64,000 nt of DNA from CBDHDJ01 sp965261645 (GTDB taxonomy: Bacteria > Pseudomonadota > Alphaproteobacteria > SHVV01): assembly GCA_965261645.1 (NCBI GenBank), contig CBDHDJ010000004.1:1736001-1800000 (forward strand), in the 5' to 3' direction. This document shows positions 18,652 to 27,861 of this stretch, piece after piece; positions within the stretch are counted from its first letter, which is position 1, and every line of letters starts with the position of its first letter. Position numbers and translations under genes: made by a program. Below the pieces are notes generated by a model. That model worked only from the letters and a program-made list of their open reading frames with translations, was not told the DNA's origin and did not search any database.

Positions 18652-19680
18652 ATGGCGGTGACCACTGCTCAGCCAACGCGCGAAACCGCTGCGAATATCG
18701 CCAAACGGACGTTCATCATCCTCGGCATCCTGCCGTTCATTCTGCTGTTCGGCTTCGTCTTCTTCGGCTCGATCGAGCCCCGCTTTCTGTCTGCCGAGAA
18801 CATCTTCAACGTGACGCGCCAGTCCACCTATCTGGCGATCGTCGCGATGGGGCAGATGCTGGCCCTGCTGACGGGAAATTTCGACCTGTCGGTGGGCTCC
18901 AATGCGGCCCTGACCAGCGTGGTGACAGTTTCGGTCATTCTCGGATCGCTCGGCTCCAACCCCGACGATTTGGTGCTTGCCCTGTCCCTTGGGATCGCCG
19001 CTGGTTTGGCGACTGGACTGGTCATCGGCTTGATCAACGGCATCGGCGTCGCTTTTCTCAAGGTGAACTCGTTCATCATGACGCTCGGGATGCTGTCCAT
19101 GGCCTTCGGCCTGGCGCTGACCGTTACCGGCGGCCTGCCCGTCTATGGCTTGCCCAAGGCGTTCAGCAAGGTCTTCGCCTACGGCACGATTCTTGAATTG
19201 CCGGTGCCGGTGATTTTCACCGGCGTTTTATTCGTGATTCTGTATTTCGTCCTCACCTGGACTCGGCTGGGGCGGTATTTCTACGCCGTCGGCAGTAACG
19301 AGCGAGCGGCGCGGCTGTCCGGCATCAACACGAAACTGATTATCTTGACGGCAATGATGTTGTGCGGGCTGATCGCGGCAATCGGCGGCGTGCTGCTCGC
19401 GGCCCGTACCGGCGTCGGCGAGGCGGGATTGGGGGAATCGTTGCCGCTACAGGCCATCACCGCCTGTGTCATCGGCGGCGTCTCGCTGTTCGGCGGAATC
19501 GGCCGTATCGGGTTCGTGATTCTCGGCGCCTTTTTCATCACGCTTTTGACCAACGGCATGAACCTCATTCAGATCAGCAGCTACGTGCAGATCATAGTCG
19601 TCGGCGCCATGCTCATCGTCGCGGTCATCGCCGATCGTGTGCGGCTTCGCTACGTCGCGGAGATGGGCGGCGGCAAGTGA
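18652..19680 (+). CDS. ABC transporter permease, RbsC/branched-sugar type
   Basis: The 342-residue membrane protein has about nine hydrophobic segments and the family signature region AVGSNERAARLSGIN plus ACVIGGVSLFGGIGR (the 'G-G-x-S-x-x-G-G-x-G' loop). It would form the inner-membrane channel for a periplasmic binding protein such as the two TorT-like proteins nearby. A start after AGGGAGGCCGGC supports the ATG at 18652. No ATP-binding subunit occurs anywhere in the window. Upstream, a possible -10 (TATAGT, 18584-18589) lacks a good -35. Confidence 0.88.
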   Translation: MAVTTAQPTRETAANIAKRTFIILGILPFILLFGFVFFGSIEPRFLSAENIFNVTRQSTYLAIVAMGQMLALLTGNFDLSVGSNAALTSVVTVSVILGSLGSNPDDLVLALSLGIAAGLATGLVIGLINGIGVAFLKVNSFIMTLGMLSMAFGLALTVTGGLPVYGLPKAFSKVFAYGTILELPVPVIFTGVLFVILYFVLTWTRLGRYFYAVGSNERAARLSGINTKLIILTAMMLCGLIAAIGGVLLAARTGVGEAGLGESLPLQAITACVIGGVSLFGGIGRIGFVILGAFFITLLTNGMNLIQISSYVQIIVVGAMLIVAVIADRVRLRYVAEMGGGK

Positions 19681-19738
19681 GGGTAGGCGGGAACGCTGAC
19701 CAGGATCGTTCGAGGTACCCGATGAAGGGAGCTGGCCT

Positions 19739-21067
19739 ATGAATTCAGATAGCCCCCGGCCGAGTTCGGCCGCCCTCTACGAACGCGCCAGCCAAGTGGT
19801 GCCCAACGGTGCGAGCCGCGCCATGTTGAGCCATACGCCGCACCCGGTTTACGTGCGCTCGGGCTCAGGCGCGCGGATCATCGATGCGGATGGCAACGAG
19901 CTGATCGATTTCAACAACAACTACACCTCGCTGATCCACGGCCATGCGCATCCGGCGATTGCCGAAGCCGTCATGGCCCAGTTGGGGAAGGGAACCGCAT
20001 TCGGACTGCCGACCGAGGCCGAAATCAATTTGGCCGAGCTGTTGTGCTCGCGGGTGCCAGCGTTCGAGCGTATTCGCTTCATGAACTCGGGCACCGAGGC
20101 CGTCATGCACGCGATCAAAGCGGCGCGCGGCTACACCGGCCGGACCAAGATCGCCAAATGCGAAGGCGCCTACCATGGGCTCTACGACTATGCCGAGGTC
20201 AGCACCGGCGTGACGCCGGAGACCTGGGGCGAGGCGAGCGAACCGGTCTCGGTACCCTACGCCACAGGCACGCCCCAAAGCGTGCTCGATGATGTCGTGG
20301 TCATTCCCTTCAACGAAACCGAGGTGGCGGAGCGCATCCTGGAGAAACATGCCAAAGACCTGGCGGCGGTCCTGTTCGATCCGGTCTCGAGCTTGATCGG
20401 CCTGATTCCGCCTCACCAGTCCTACCTCGACATGCTCCAGCGTTTCACGCGCAAGCACAACGTGCTGCTGGTCTTCGACGAGGTGGTGGCGTTTCGCCGT
20501 GGCCAGCAGGGCAGTCAGGGCTATCTCGGCATGACGCCAGATCTCACCGCGCTCGGTAAGATCATCGGCGGTGGCTTCGCAGTCGGCGCCGTGGCGGGCT
20601 CCGCCGAAGTGATGGGCGTGTTTGGCCATGACGGGGGTAAGCCGGAGGTGACGCAGGGCGGCACCTTCAGCGCCAATCCGGTCACTATGGTGGCGGGCGA
20701 AGCGTGCATGAAGCTCCTCACGCCCGAGGCGTTCGACCGGCTCAACGATCTCGGCGAGAAGGCGCGCTGGAACCTGCGCCAGGCGTTTCAGATCACCGGC
20801 GTCGAGGGTCAGGTGACGGGCGAGGGATCGCTTTTCCGCCTGCATCTCAACGGGCGCCACCTAAACAACAACCGCGATACCTACCCGACGCCGGACGAGC
20901 GGACGCGGATGATCCAGCTGACCAATAACTTGGCTGACGAGGGAATCTTCATCGCGTTCTATGGCGGCGGCTGTCTGTCCACCGCCACGGAAGAGAGCGA
21001 CATCGAGCGTCTGGCCGATGCCACCGTGGCCGCTTTCCGCCGGCTCGAAGGCGACAGTGCGGCTTAG
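19739..21067 (+). CDS. Class III aminotransferase (glutamate-1-semialdehyde aminomutase-like)
   Basis: The 442-residue PLP enzyme has NSGTEAVMHA (from residue 116), the YHG at 145-147, FDEVV at 246-250 and Lys274 in TALGKIIGGG as the Schiff-base lysine. It resembles glutamate-1-semialdehyde 2,1-aminomutase and related class III transaminases. A true hemL role is unlikely in this catabolic setting; transamination or isomerisation of an amino-ketone intermediate is more plausible. The start ATG at 19739 follows a GGGAGC Shine-Dalgarno-like site. It lies 58 bases after the permease and is probably cotranscribed. Confidence 0.88.
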   Translation: MNSDSPRPSSAALYERASQVVPNGASRAMLSHTPHPVYVRSGSGARIIDADGNELIDFNNNYTSLIHGHAHPAIAEAVMAQLGKGTAFGLPTEAEINLAELLCSRVPAFERIRFMNSGTEAVMHAIKAARGYTGRTKIAKCEGAYHGLYDYAEVSTGVTPETWGEASEPVSVPYATGTPQSVLDDVVVIPFNETEVAERILEKHAKDLAAVLFDPVSSLIGLIPPHQSYLDMLQRFTRKHNVLLVFDEVVAFRRGQQGSQGYLGMTPDLTALGKIIGGGFAVGAVAGSAEVMGVFGHDGGKPEVTQGGTFSANPVTMVAGEACMKLLTPEAFDRLNDLGEKARWNLRQAFQITGVEGQVTGEGSLFRLHLNGRHLNNNRDTYPTPDERTRMIQLTNNLADEGIFIAFYGGGCLSTATEESDIERLADATVAAFRRLEGDSAA

Positions 21068-21213
21068 GTCCTACGCCTGCTTCGGCACGCCATAGATCAG
21101 GAATAGAGCGGGTTTTCGAGCGGGCGGCGGGTTGCCTTTCGCCATCGGAACGGCGAAGATAACCGCATCAAATTCACGCCAAAATCAACTTCGAACCTAG
21201 GGAGGGATACGAC

Positions 21214-21696
21214 ATGGCGAGCCTCGAAGAACTGGAAAAACGCATCCAGGTGCTGGAGGACATCGAAGAGATCAAGCAGCTCAAATTCAAGTGCAACCTC
21301 TATGCCGACCTCAAGGACGGTGACAGTTTCGCCAAACTGTTCGCCAAGGACGGCTCCTTCGGCAGCAAGATCATGGGTGAGATGAAGGGGTACGACGCGC
21401 TGAGCAATGCCAAATACTGGCCCTTCCAGGTGCACTACTCGATGAACCCCATTATCGAAGTCAATGGCGATATCGGAACGGGCAAGTGGTACTTTTTCCG
21501 CCCCCATACGACGCACCAGAACGTGGCGCGTTGGGCCGGTGGCTATTACGAGGATGAGTACGTGCGCGAGGGTGGCGCGTGGAAGTTCAAGAGAGTCCAG
21601 CTCACCAACTGGTTCCTGTCGGAATACGACACGGGCTTTGCCACCGACCGCGGCGCCGATCCGCAGGTCAACGAGAAATACGAGGCCGCCGAGTAG
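21214..21696 (+). CDS. SnoaL/NTF2-like protein
   Basis: The 160-residue protein starts after GGGAGGGATACGAC. It has an N-terminal helical part (EELEKRIQVLEDIEEIKQLK) followed by the cone-like NTF2 pattern: LYADLKDGDSFAKLFAKDGSF, then alternating strands ending in WKFKRVQLTNWF. Such proteins are isomerases, hydrolases or dehydratases of small ring compounds, or non-catalytic. The family function is not certain, but its place at the end of the permease-aminotransferase unit with a terminator behind it fits a pathway enzyme. Confidence 0.8.
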   Translation: MASLEELEKRIQVLEDIEEIKQLKFKCNLYADLKDGDSFAKLFAKDGSFGSKIMGEMKGYDALSNAKYWPFQVHYSMNPIIEVNGDIGTGKWYFFRPHTTHQNVARWAGGYYEDEYVREGGAWKFKRVQLTNWFLSEYDTGFATDRGADPQVNEKYEAAE

Positions 21697-21728
21697 CCAG
21701 CGGCTGACCGGCGTCTACTCAACGCGAG

Positions 21729-21759
21729 ACACCCCGGGGCTGCCCCCGGGGTGTTTTTC
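21729..21759 (+). terminator. Intrinsic terminator
   Basis: A GC-rich hairpin (ACACCCCGGGGC, loop, complementary arm ending GGGTGT) is followed by TTTTTCTG. It closes the permease-aminotransferase-NTF2 unit and lies just before the end of the convergent hydratase operon. Confidence 0.9.
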
Positions 21760-21785
21760 TGTGTCTCTGAGCGCGTTTCGGTGGG

Positions 21786-22646
21786 TCAGGCGAGGATCGC
21801 CTTTACATCGCCGAGGCTGTCCCAATGGACGATCACTTCGGAGCCGCGCTGATACGCGGCGTCGTTGAAGAACGGGCCGATCGTGCCTGAGCCGATGCTC
21901 GGCGTGACCGAACCGAGCAGGATCAACTGGCCTTCGCGCAGCTGTTTGCCCTGGTCCGCCGTTTTGCCCGCGAGCCAGGCCAGCACCTCGAGCGGGTGGC
22001 CGTCGAGGTCCGAGCCCTTGCCGCTCGCGACCTCTTTGCCGTCGATGGTCATGACGCAGTTGAGCGCGGCGAGGTCAAGACCCTGCCAGTCCTCGACCAT
22101 GGGCCCGAACACGCCGGCGGCGTTGGAGCCGTTGTCGGCGATGCCGATCGGGCCGAGCGGCTTGTCGTAGTCGAGATAGTTGATCGTCCATTCGGCGATC
22201 TCCATGCCGGCCATGCAATGCGAGATGTAGGGCGCGATCGATTCACGGGTGAACGGCGCCTGATCGGACGGCACGTCGCGACCGATGCGCACGCCGAATT
22301 CGCCTTCGACCCACTGCGTGGTCTTTTCCGGATAGGGCAGGTTGGCGACCTCGTGATAGATCTCCTGCTTCAGGATCGTGCCGTAGATCGGTGAATCGAC
22401 CCCGAGTCCGGCACTGCCGCCGCTCAGGTCCGAACGCATGCCGGCGCTCACCAGCGCCACCTTGTAGCCGCCGATCTCGCCGCCGCCATGCCCGGCGAAC
22501 CATTCGACGAGGGCATCGAGCAGGGCGTAGGCGTCGGCCTCGGTATCGGGCAAATACTCGGGCGGCACGTCTGTGAGCCGGATGTGGCTGAGGCGCGCGG
22601 CGCCCAACGTTTCGGCGCTGCGGGCGATTGTGGCGGCGTCCATCAT
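21786..22646 (-). CDS. MhpD-type 2-keto-4-pentenoate hydratase family protein, paralogue A
   Basis: This 286-residue protein has the metal and catalytic residues of the MhpD/HpcG branch of the fumarylacetoacetase superfamily: Lys62 in GGYKVAL, Glu114 and Glu116 in VEGEFGVRI, and Glu149 in AGMEIAEW. It is the last gene of the ten-gene minus-strand run. Compared with the others it has an insertion of about ten residues near the C-terminus (SIGSGTIGPFFNDAAYQ). The start is MM at 22646/22643, 11-14 bases behind AGGAGGG. Substrate and reaction (hydratase or decarboxylase) are unknown. Confidence 0.88.
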   Translation of the reverse strand: MMDAATIARSAETLGAARLSHIRLTDVPPEYLPDTEADAYALLDALVEWFAGHGGGEIGGYKVALVSAGMRSDLSGGSAGLGVDSPIYGTILKQEIYHEVANLPYPEKTTQWVEGEFGVRIGRDVPSDQAPFTRESIAPYISHCMAGMEIAEWTINYLDYDKPLGPIGIADNGSNAAGVFGPMVEDWQGLDLAALNCVMTIDGKEVASGKGSDLDGHPLEVLAWLAGKTADQGKQLREGQLILLGSVTPSIGSGTIGPFFNDAAYQRGSEVIVHWDSLGDVKAILA

Positions 22647-22686
22647 GGTGATGTTCTCCCTCCTGGGGTTTCGTCCTGTCGTCGGT

Positions 22687-23496
22687 TCACGACTGCGCGT
22701 GCTTGAGCAGGAAGCCCAAGCTTGTGGTGAGGAACTCGTCGAGGTGGGAAAACAGCGTGAAATGCCCACCCTCTTCGACGAAATGCAGCTCCGAGTCCTT
22801 GATCTGCTCGTGCAGGAAACGCGATTGGCGCGGCAGGGTGGCGCGATCGAGGGTGCCCACTGTGATCAGCGTGGGCGCGGCGATCTGCTTGACCCGGTCG
22901 CGCGTATCGTGCGCCAGCACCGCATGGCCGTGCGCATCGATGCCCTTTTGCGTAATGGGATGCGGATTGGCGGCCATGCGCTCGTTGAAGGCGTCAAGGC
23001 GGTCCTCGTTGTCATCGACCCATTCGGGGCTGAAGAAGCTTACCGCCCGCGTACCGGCGTTCATGATCGGGTCGTTCTCGGCGATGATTTTGGTGCGCAC
23101 GTCCATCCACCGTTTCATGTGCGGGCACGGCCCGCCCGCCCAGGTCGAGTGCAACGACAGGCTGATGAGCTTGTCCGGATAGGCGATGGCGAACTCCTGG
23201 CCGATCGCGCCGCCCAAGGACTGTCCGCTGAAGTGGATCTTGTCGAGGCCGAGATGATCCATGAGCTGGGTGACGTCGAAGGCCAGCTCCTTCGGCGCGT
23301 AGCCGATCTCGGGCACGTCGCTCTCGCCGCAGCCGCGCAGGTCGATGACGATCGTGCGGAAGTAGCGGGCGTAGTGATCCACCACGTCGACCCAGAAACT
23401 GCGATCGCCGCCGAAGCCGTGCACCAGCACGAGCGGATCACCTTTGCCGTGCTCCTCGTAATAGAGCTTGAGTCCGTCGGAATCATAGAATGCCAT
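22687..23496 (-). CDS. Alpha/beta-fold hydrolase 1
   Basis: The 269-residue protein has a full triad: Ser93 in SGQSLGG, the late acid in VGTLDRAT and the histidine in EEGGHFTL. The HG of LVLVHGFGG supplies the oxyanion hole. It resembles enol-lactone and C-C bond hydrolases of aromatic pathways (PcaD/MhpC kind). It is a tandem duplicate of the next gene (about two thirds identical by eye), with which it shares the same length and the same start sequence MAFYDSDGLKLYYEEHG. It is 36 bases downstream of that gene. Confidence 0.9.
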   Translation of the reverse strand: MAFYDSDGLKLYYEEHGKGDPLVLVHGFGGDRSFWVDVVDHYARYFRTIVIDLRGCGESDVPEIGYAPKELAFDVTQLMDHLGLDKIHFSGQSLGGAIGQEFAIAYPDKLISLSLHSTWAGGPCPHMKRWMDVRTKIIAENDPIMNAGTRAVSFFSPEWVDDNEDRLDAFNERMAANPHPITQKGIDAHGHAVLAHDTRDRVKQIAAPTLITVGTLDRATLPRQSRFLHEQIKDSELHFVEEGGHFTLFSHLDEFLTTSLGFLLKHAQS

Positions 23497-23532
23497 GTCG
23501 TCTCCCTCTTCCTGCCCTGCGGCCCGCCGGCC

Positions 23533-24342
23533 TCACCTGCCCGCGTGCTTGAGTAAAAATCCCAGTGTGACGGTCAGAACTTCGTCGTGGTGGGAATAGG
23601 AGATGAGGTGTCCCCCTTTCTCGACGAAGTGCATCTCCGAGCCCTTGATCTGCTCGTGCAGGTATAGGTTCTGCTCGGGTGTCGTGGCGCGGTCAAGCGA
23701 ACCGCAGATGACCAGCGTGGGCGCCGTGATCTGGTGAACCCGCTCGCGCGTGTCATGGGCGAGCACGGCTTGGGCGTGACCATCAACCCCTTTCTGCGAG
23801 ATGGGATGGGGGTTGTCGTCGTAGCGCTCGTTGAACGCCTTGAGCTTTTCCGGGTTGGCATCGATCCATTCCGGACTGAAAAAGCTCACCGCCCGCGTGC
23901 CGGCGTTCATGATGGGGTCGGCCTCCGCGATAATCCGGGAGCGCACCGCCATCCAATTTTCCATGTGCGGGCACGGCCCGCCCGCCCACGTCGAGACCAG
24001 GGACAGCGACTTGACCTTGTCCGGGTAGGCCAACGCGAACTCCTGACCGATGGCGCCGCCGAGCGACAACCCGCTGAAATGGATCTTGCCGAGACCGAAG
24101 TGGTCCATCAGATGGCTCACATCGTCGGCCATGTCCTTCGCCGTGTAGCCAACCTCGGGCACGCCGCTTTCGCCGCCACCCCGAAGATCGACGACGATGG
24201 TGCGGAAATAGCGCGCGTAGTCCTGCGTGAGGTCGAACCACTGCCGGCGGTCGCCGCCGTAGCGGTGCACCAGCACCAATGGCTCGCCTTCGCCGTGCTC
24301 CTCGTAATAGAGCTTGAGGCCGTCCGAATCGTAGAACGCCAT
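23533..24342 (-). CDS. Alpha/beta-fold hydrolase 2
   Basis: Like hydrolase 1 it has 269 residues and the start MAFYDSDGLKLYYEEHG; the upstream in-frame stretch to 24459 belongs to the neighbour's leader. The nucleophile lies in SGLSLGG (Ser93), the acid region is CGSLDRAT, and the histidine is in EKGGHL. The oxyanion segment reads LVHRYGG where the sister has LVHGFGG, so the usual HG dipeptide is lost. This suggests changed or reduced activity. It sits 61 bases after hydratase paralogue B, inside the same operon. Confidence 0.9.
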   Translation of the reverse strand: MAFYDSDGLKLYYEEHGEGEPLVLVHRYGGDRRQWFDLTQDYARYFRTIVVDLRGGGESGVPEVGYTAKDMADDVSHLMDHFGLGKIHFSGLSLGGAIGQEFALAYPDKVKSLSLVSTWAGGPCPHMENWMAVRSRIIAEADPIMNAGTRAVSFFSPEWIDANPEKLKAFNERYDDNPHPISQKGVDGHAQAVLAHDTRERVHQITAPTLVICGSLDRATTPEQNLYLHEQIKGSEMHFVEKGGHLISYSHHDEVLTVTLGFLLKHAGR

Positions 24343-24403
24343 CGTCTTCCTCCCTCGATGCCGGGCGTCGTGGCCGCCGCGCCCGTTGGTTGTTCGCCGT
24401 GGG

Positions 24404-25234
24404 CTAGTTGATTCTAACCCGGGCCTCGCCCAACTCGTCCCAACTGATGACGATCTCATCGCCCGACACGAGATCGCCCACCGGCGGGCCGACCGAGCCG
24501 AGCAGAATGTGATCGCCCTTGCGCAGCTGCTTGCCGTGATCGACGACGCGGTTGGCGAGCCAGGCCGCCACCTCGAACGGATGACCGAGCAGCGCGGAGG
24601 CCTCGCCTCTCAGCACCTCCTCGCCGTTCTTGAGGATCCGCGCGGTGAGCGAATTCACGTCGAACCTCTGCCAGTCGGTGACCGGTGGGCCGAACACCGC
24701 GCCCCGGTTGCAGCCGTTGTCGGCAATGCCGAGATGACCGTGCGGCACGTCGTAGGCATTCTTGTCGAGCGACCATTCGACGATCTCGATCCCCGCCATG
24801 CAGGCATCGATGTAATCGGCGATGCTCGCGCGCGTGTAAGGGCGCCCCTCGGGAGGCACGCCCTTGCCGATGCGGATGCCGAACTCGCACTCGAAGAACG
24901 TCTTTTGGTTCTCGACGGGATCGATCTCCGCCAGCTCGTGATGGAGCTGCCCGCCCAGGATCGGGCCGTAGATCGGCGTCGTCATGCCGAACTTGCCCCC
25001 GCCGGTCTTGGCCAGGTGTGCCTGCATGCCGGCACTGACATTGGCAACCTTGTAACCCGCCTGGGGCCCAAGGCCGTTCGCGCAGAGCCAGCCCGTGACC
25101 GCGCCCTGGATGGCGTACGCCTCATCTTCGTCGGCGGGGATGAATTCGAGCGGCACATCGGACCGCTTGACGTGGTTGAGCCGCGCCGCGCCGGCGGCTT
25201 CGCCAGCGCGCGTGAGGGTCTCGGCATCTTTCAT
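24404..25234 (-). CDS. MhpD-type hydratase family protein, paralogue B
   Basis: The 276-residue protein starts at the ATG after CGGGAGGACAGAC. It keeps the catalytic Lys in AGYKVANV, the E-x-E metal pair in FECEFGIRI and the third Glu in AGIEIVEW. It differs from the rest in the middle (YGPILGGQLHHELAEIDP) and in having NAYDVPHGHLGIADN. It lies between paralogue C and the hydrolase pair. Its closest relative within the block could not be settled by eye. Confidence 0.87.
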   Translation of the reverse strand: MKDAETLTRAGEAAGAARLNHVKRSDVPLEFIPADEDEAYAIQGAVTGWLCANGLGPQAGYKVANVSAGMQAHLAKTGGGKFGMTTPIYGPILGGQLHHELAEIDPVENQKTFFECEFGIRIGKGVPPEGRPYTRASIADYIDACMAGIEIVEWSLDKNAYDVPHGHLGIADNGCNRGAVFGPPVTDWQRFDVNSLTARILKNGEEVLRGEASALLGHPFEVAAWLANRVVDHGKQLRKGDHILLGSVGPPVGDLVSGDEIVISWDELGEARVRIN

Positions 25235-25283
25235 GTCTGTCCTCCCGGGATGGTCACGATCTGCATATCTCTCCGACTGTCCG

Positions 25284-26117
25284 TCAGGTGAACTTGGCGC
25301 GCACCTCGCCGATCTCGTCCCACGCGACGATGAGTTCGGCGCCCTGATCGAAATCGGCATAGCTCACCGTCACGGAGCCGAGAAGAATTTCCTCGCCTTG
25401 GCGGATCGAGCGGCCGCGTTCCGCCATGTGATTGGCCTGCCAGGCCAGCACCTCGAACGGATGGTCGAGCAGGGCGGAAGCCTTGCCGCTCGAAATGGTT
25501 TCGCCGTTGCAGGTGAGGGTGGCGCCGAGTGCAGGTATGTCGAGTGAACGCCAGTCCGTCACGCCGTCGCTGAAGATGGCGCCCCAGTTGCTGCAAATGT
25601 CGGCCAGCATGAGCGGCCCGAGCGGCCGACCAAAGTCCCAGTACCACATGCGCCAGTCGACGATCTCGATGCCGGCCATGCAAGCCTCGACATAATCGCC
25701 GATGCTCGCGCGCGTAAAGGGGGCTTTTTCGGGCGGGATGTCGGCGCCGATCCGCACCGCGAATTCTCCCTCGATCCGCGGGCGGATGCACTCGCCGAAC
25801 GGCACCACCGCGCTATCGCGGAAAATCCGGCTCCCGATCAACCCGCTGTAAACCGGCGTATCCCAGCCCAGCTCGTCGGTATCGCCGCCGGTGGCCGAGG
25901 CGCGGATTTCGGGTGTGACCAATCCCACCTTATGGCCGCCCACGCCGCCATAGCCGCGCTCGGCGAGCCAGGCGAGAACGGCATCTTGGACGGCGAAACC
26001 CTCGGCCTGGTCGCGCGGCGTGCACGCGGCGGGGAGCTCCTTCAGGCTGGTGTGGTTGATGGCGGCGGTGCCGAAGAGTTCGGCAGCGCGGGCGATGTTT
26101 TCGGCGTCCATCTTCAT
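25284..26117 (-). CDS. MhpD-type hydratase family protein, paralogue C
   Basis: From MKMDAENIARAAELF the protein has 277 residues; an in-frame extension to 26495 is antisense to paralogue D and was dropped. Lys in GGHKVGLV, E-x-E in IEGEFAVRI and Glu in AGIEIVDW are present. It shares WRMWYWDFGRPLGPLM and SNWGAIF-type features with paralogue G (HFMKFPKPWGPLF, GNWGLVV), which makes C and G a pair distinct from D, E and F. Only 5 bases separate it from the stop of D. Confidence 0.87.
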   Translation of the reverse strand: MKMDAENIARAAELFGTAAINHTSLKELPAACTPRDQAEGFAVQDAVLAWLAERGYGGVGGHKVGLVTPEIRASATGGDTDELGWDTPVYSGLIGSRIFRDSAVVPFGECIRPRIEGEFAVRIGADIPPEKAPFTRASIGDYVEACMAGIEIVDWRMWYWDFGRPLGPLMLADICSNWGAIFSDGVTDWRSLDIPALGATLTCNGETISSGKASALLDHPFEVLAWQANHMAERGRSIRQGEEILLGSVTVSYADFDQGAELIVAWDEIGEVRAKFT

Positions 26118-26122
26118 GCTCC

Positions 26123-26947
26123 TCAGGCGAATATGGCTTTCACCTCGCCGAGTTCGTCCCACCTGACGACGATCTCGGAGCCCTTCTCGAATTCGCCGTA
26201 GCTGATGGTGACCGAGCCGAGCAGGACATGATCCCCGGCGCGCAAGCGGCGGCCGTGGCGTTCCATGTGGCCGACCAGCCAGGCGAGCACATCGAAGGGG
26301 TGTCCCTGGAGGTCGCGGCCAAAGCCGCTCGACACCTCTTCGCCATTGTTGGTCATCACGGCGTGCAGCGATGCGAGATCGAGCTTGCGCCAATCCTCGA
26401 CGCCCGCCGAGAACACCGCGCCGGCATTGGAGCCACCATCGGCGACCATGGCCGGGCCGTTGGGCTTGCCGATACCCCAATAGTCGAACGCCCATTCGAC
26501 GATTTCCATGCCGGCGCAGCAGGCCCCGACATAGTCCTGGATCGACTCCCGGTCGTAAGGCCCCCTGTCGGGTGGCACGTCCTCGCCGATGCGCACCGCA
26601 AACTCGCCCTCGACATAGGTGCGCGTCTTTTCCTTGAAAGACAGCTCGGCGATTCCTCGATGGATGTGCTTTTCCGGGATGCCGCCATAGGCCGGCGAAT
26701 CGAACCCGATCATCTCGGTGCCGCCGATCTGCTCGCGGATCTCGGCGCTGACGAGCCCCACCTTGTAGCCGGCGACTGGGCCCAGGCCGCGCCGCTCGAA
26801 GACTTCGAGCAATTTACTCTGAAGCGCGTAGCCGTCGTCCTCCTCGCGCGGGAGGAGCTTTTCGTCGATCGATTCGAGCCTGACGTGACTGAGGCGCGCA
26901 TCGGCGATGATTTCTGCCGCCGCGGCCATGGTCTTCGCATCCATCAT
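26123..26947 (-). CDS. MhpD-type hydratase family protein, paralogue D
   Basis: This 274-residue protein has Lys62 (GYKVGLV), Glu113 and Glu115 (VEGEFAVRI) and Glu148 (AGMEIVEW). It is nearly the same length and very similar to paralogues E and F, sharing YVGACCAGMEIVEW and GVEDWRKLDLASLHAVM, so D, E and F look like recent tandem copies. It is 21 bases after E and 5 bases before C, which supports one transcript. Confidence 0.88.
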   Translation of the reverse strand: MMDAKTMAAAAEIIADARLSHVRLESIDEKLLPREEDDGYALQSKLLEVFERRGLGPVAGYKVGLVSAEIREQIGGTEMIGFDSPAYGGIPEKHIHRGIAELSFKEKTRTYVEGEFAVRIGEDVPPDRGPYDRESIQDYVGACCAGMEIVEWAFDYWGIGKPNGPAMVADGGSNAGAVFSAGVEDWRKLDLASLHAVMTNNGEEVSSGFGRDLQGHPFDVLAWLVGHMERHGRRLRAGDHVLLGSVTISYGEFEKGSEIVVRWDELGEVKAIFA

Positions 26948-26968
26948 GACGTGTCCACTCCCGACGGC

Positions 26969-27793
26969 TCAGCGAAAGATCGCCTTGACCTCGCCGATCT
27001 CGTCCCACCGGATGATGATCTCGGAGCCCTTCTCGAACTCGCCATAGCTGATGGTGACGGAACCGAGCAGGACGTGATCGCCGGCATGCAGCGTACGGCC
27101 GTGCTTGATCATGTGGCCCGCCATCCAGGCCAGGACTTCGAACGGATGGCCCTGGAGGTCGCGGCCGTAGCCCGCCGAGACCTCCTTGCCGTCGTGCAGC
27201 ATGACGGCATGGAGCGAGGCCACGTCGAGCTTGCGCCAATCCTCAACCCCGGTGGAGAACACGCCGCCGATGTTCGAGGAGCCATCGGCGATCATCGCCG
27301 GGCCGTTGGGCTTGCCGATATTCCAGTAATCGACCGCCCATTCGACGATCTCCATGCCGGCGCAGCAAGCGCCGACATACTCCTGGATCGAGTCCTGATC
27401 GAACGGCGCTGCGTCGGCCGGCACATCCTTGCTGATTCGCACCGCGAACTCACCTTCCACGAAGGTCCGGGTTTTTTCCTGAAACGGCAGGTCGGCCACG
27501 CCGATATGCAGGTGCCGCTCCGGGATGCCGCCATAGACCGGCGTATCGAGGCCGAGCGTCTCGGCGCCGCCGGCCGACTTGCGGATGTCCTCGCTCACCA
27601 GTCCCACTTTGTAGCCGACGACTGGGCCCAGGCCGCGCTGCTCGTAGACGTCCAACAGCTTGTCTTGGATGGCGTAGCCGTCGCCCTCTTCACGCGGGAT
27701 GTATTTCTCGTCAAGCGAGTCGATCCTGACGTGCTTCAGGCGCGCCTGGGCATAGATCTCAGCCGCGCGGGCAATCGTTTCGCTGTCCATCAT
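26969..27793 (-). CDS. MhpD-type hydratase family protein, paralogue E
   Basis: The 274-residue protein starts at MMDSETIARAAEIY after GGGAGGACGGAGCACATC; the 12 extra in-frame residues upstream are leader. It has the Lys in GYKVGLV, the E-x-E in VEGEFAVRI and the Glu in AGMEIVEW. It is the closest sister of D and F. Differences to D cluster between residues 65 and 110, around the active-site entrance loop, where specificity could differ. Confidence 0.88.
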   Translation of the reverse strand: MMDSETIARAAEIYAQARLKHVRIDSLDEKYIPREEGDGYAIQDKLLDVYEQRGLGPVVGYKVGLVSEDIRKSAGGAETLGLDTPVYGGIPERHLHIGVADLPFQEKTRTFVEGEFAVRISKDVPADAAPFDQDSIQEYVGACCAGMEIVEWAVDYWNIGKPNGPAMIADGSSNIGGVFSTGVEDWRKLDVASLHAVMLHDGKEVSAGYGRDLQGHPFEVLAWMAGHMIKHGRTLHAGDHVLLGSVTISYGEFEKGSEIIIRWDEIGEVKAIFR

Positions 27794-27861
27794 GATGTGC
27801 TCCGTCCTCCCTTGGCCGAGGTTGACCATTTGGTATCGTCGCCGGCCTCCGCCTCGTCGGC

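Noticed and set aside
19739..21067. hemL (tetrapyrrole synthesis) for the class III aminotransferase
   Set aside because: The motifs are shared by many class III enzymes and the gene stands in a catabolic transcription unit, so the specific name is not justified.
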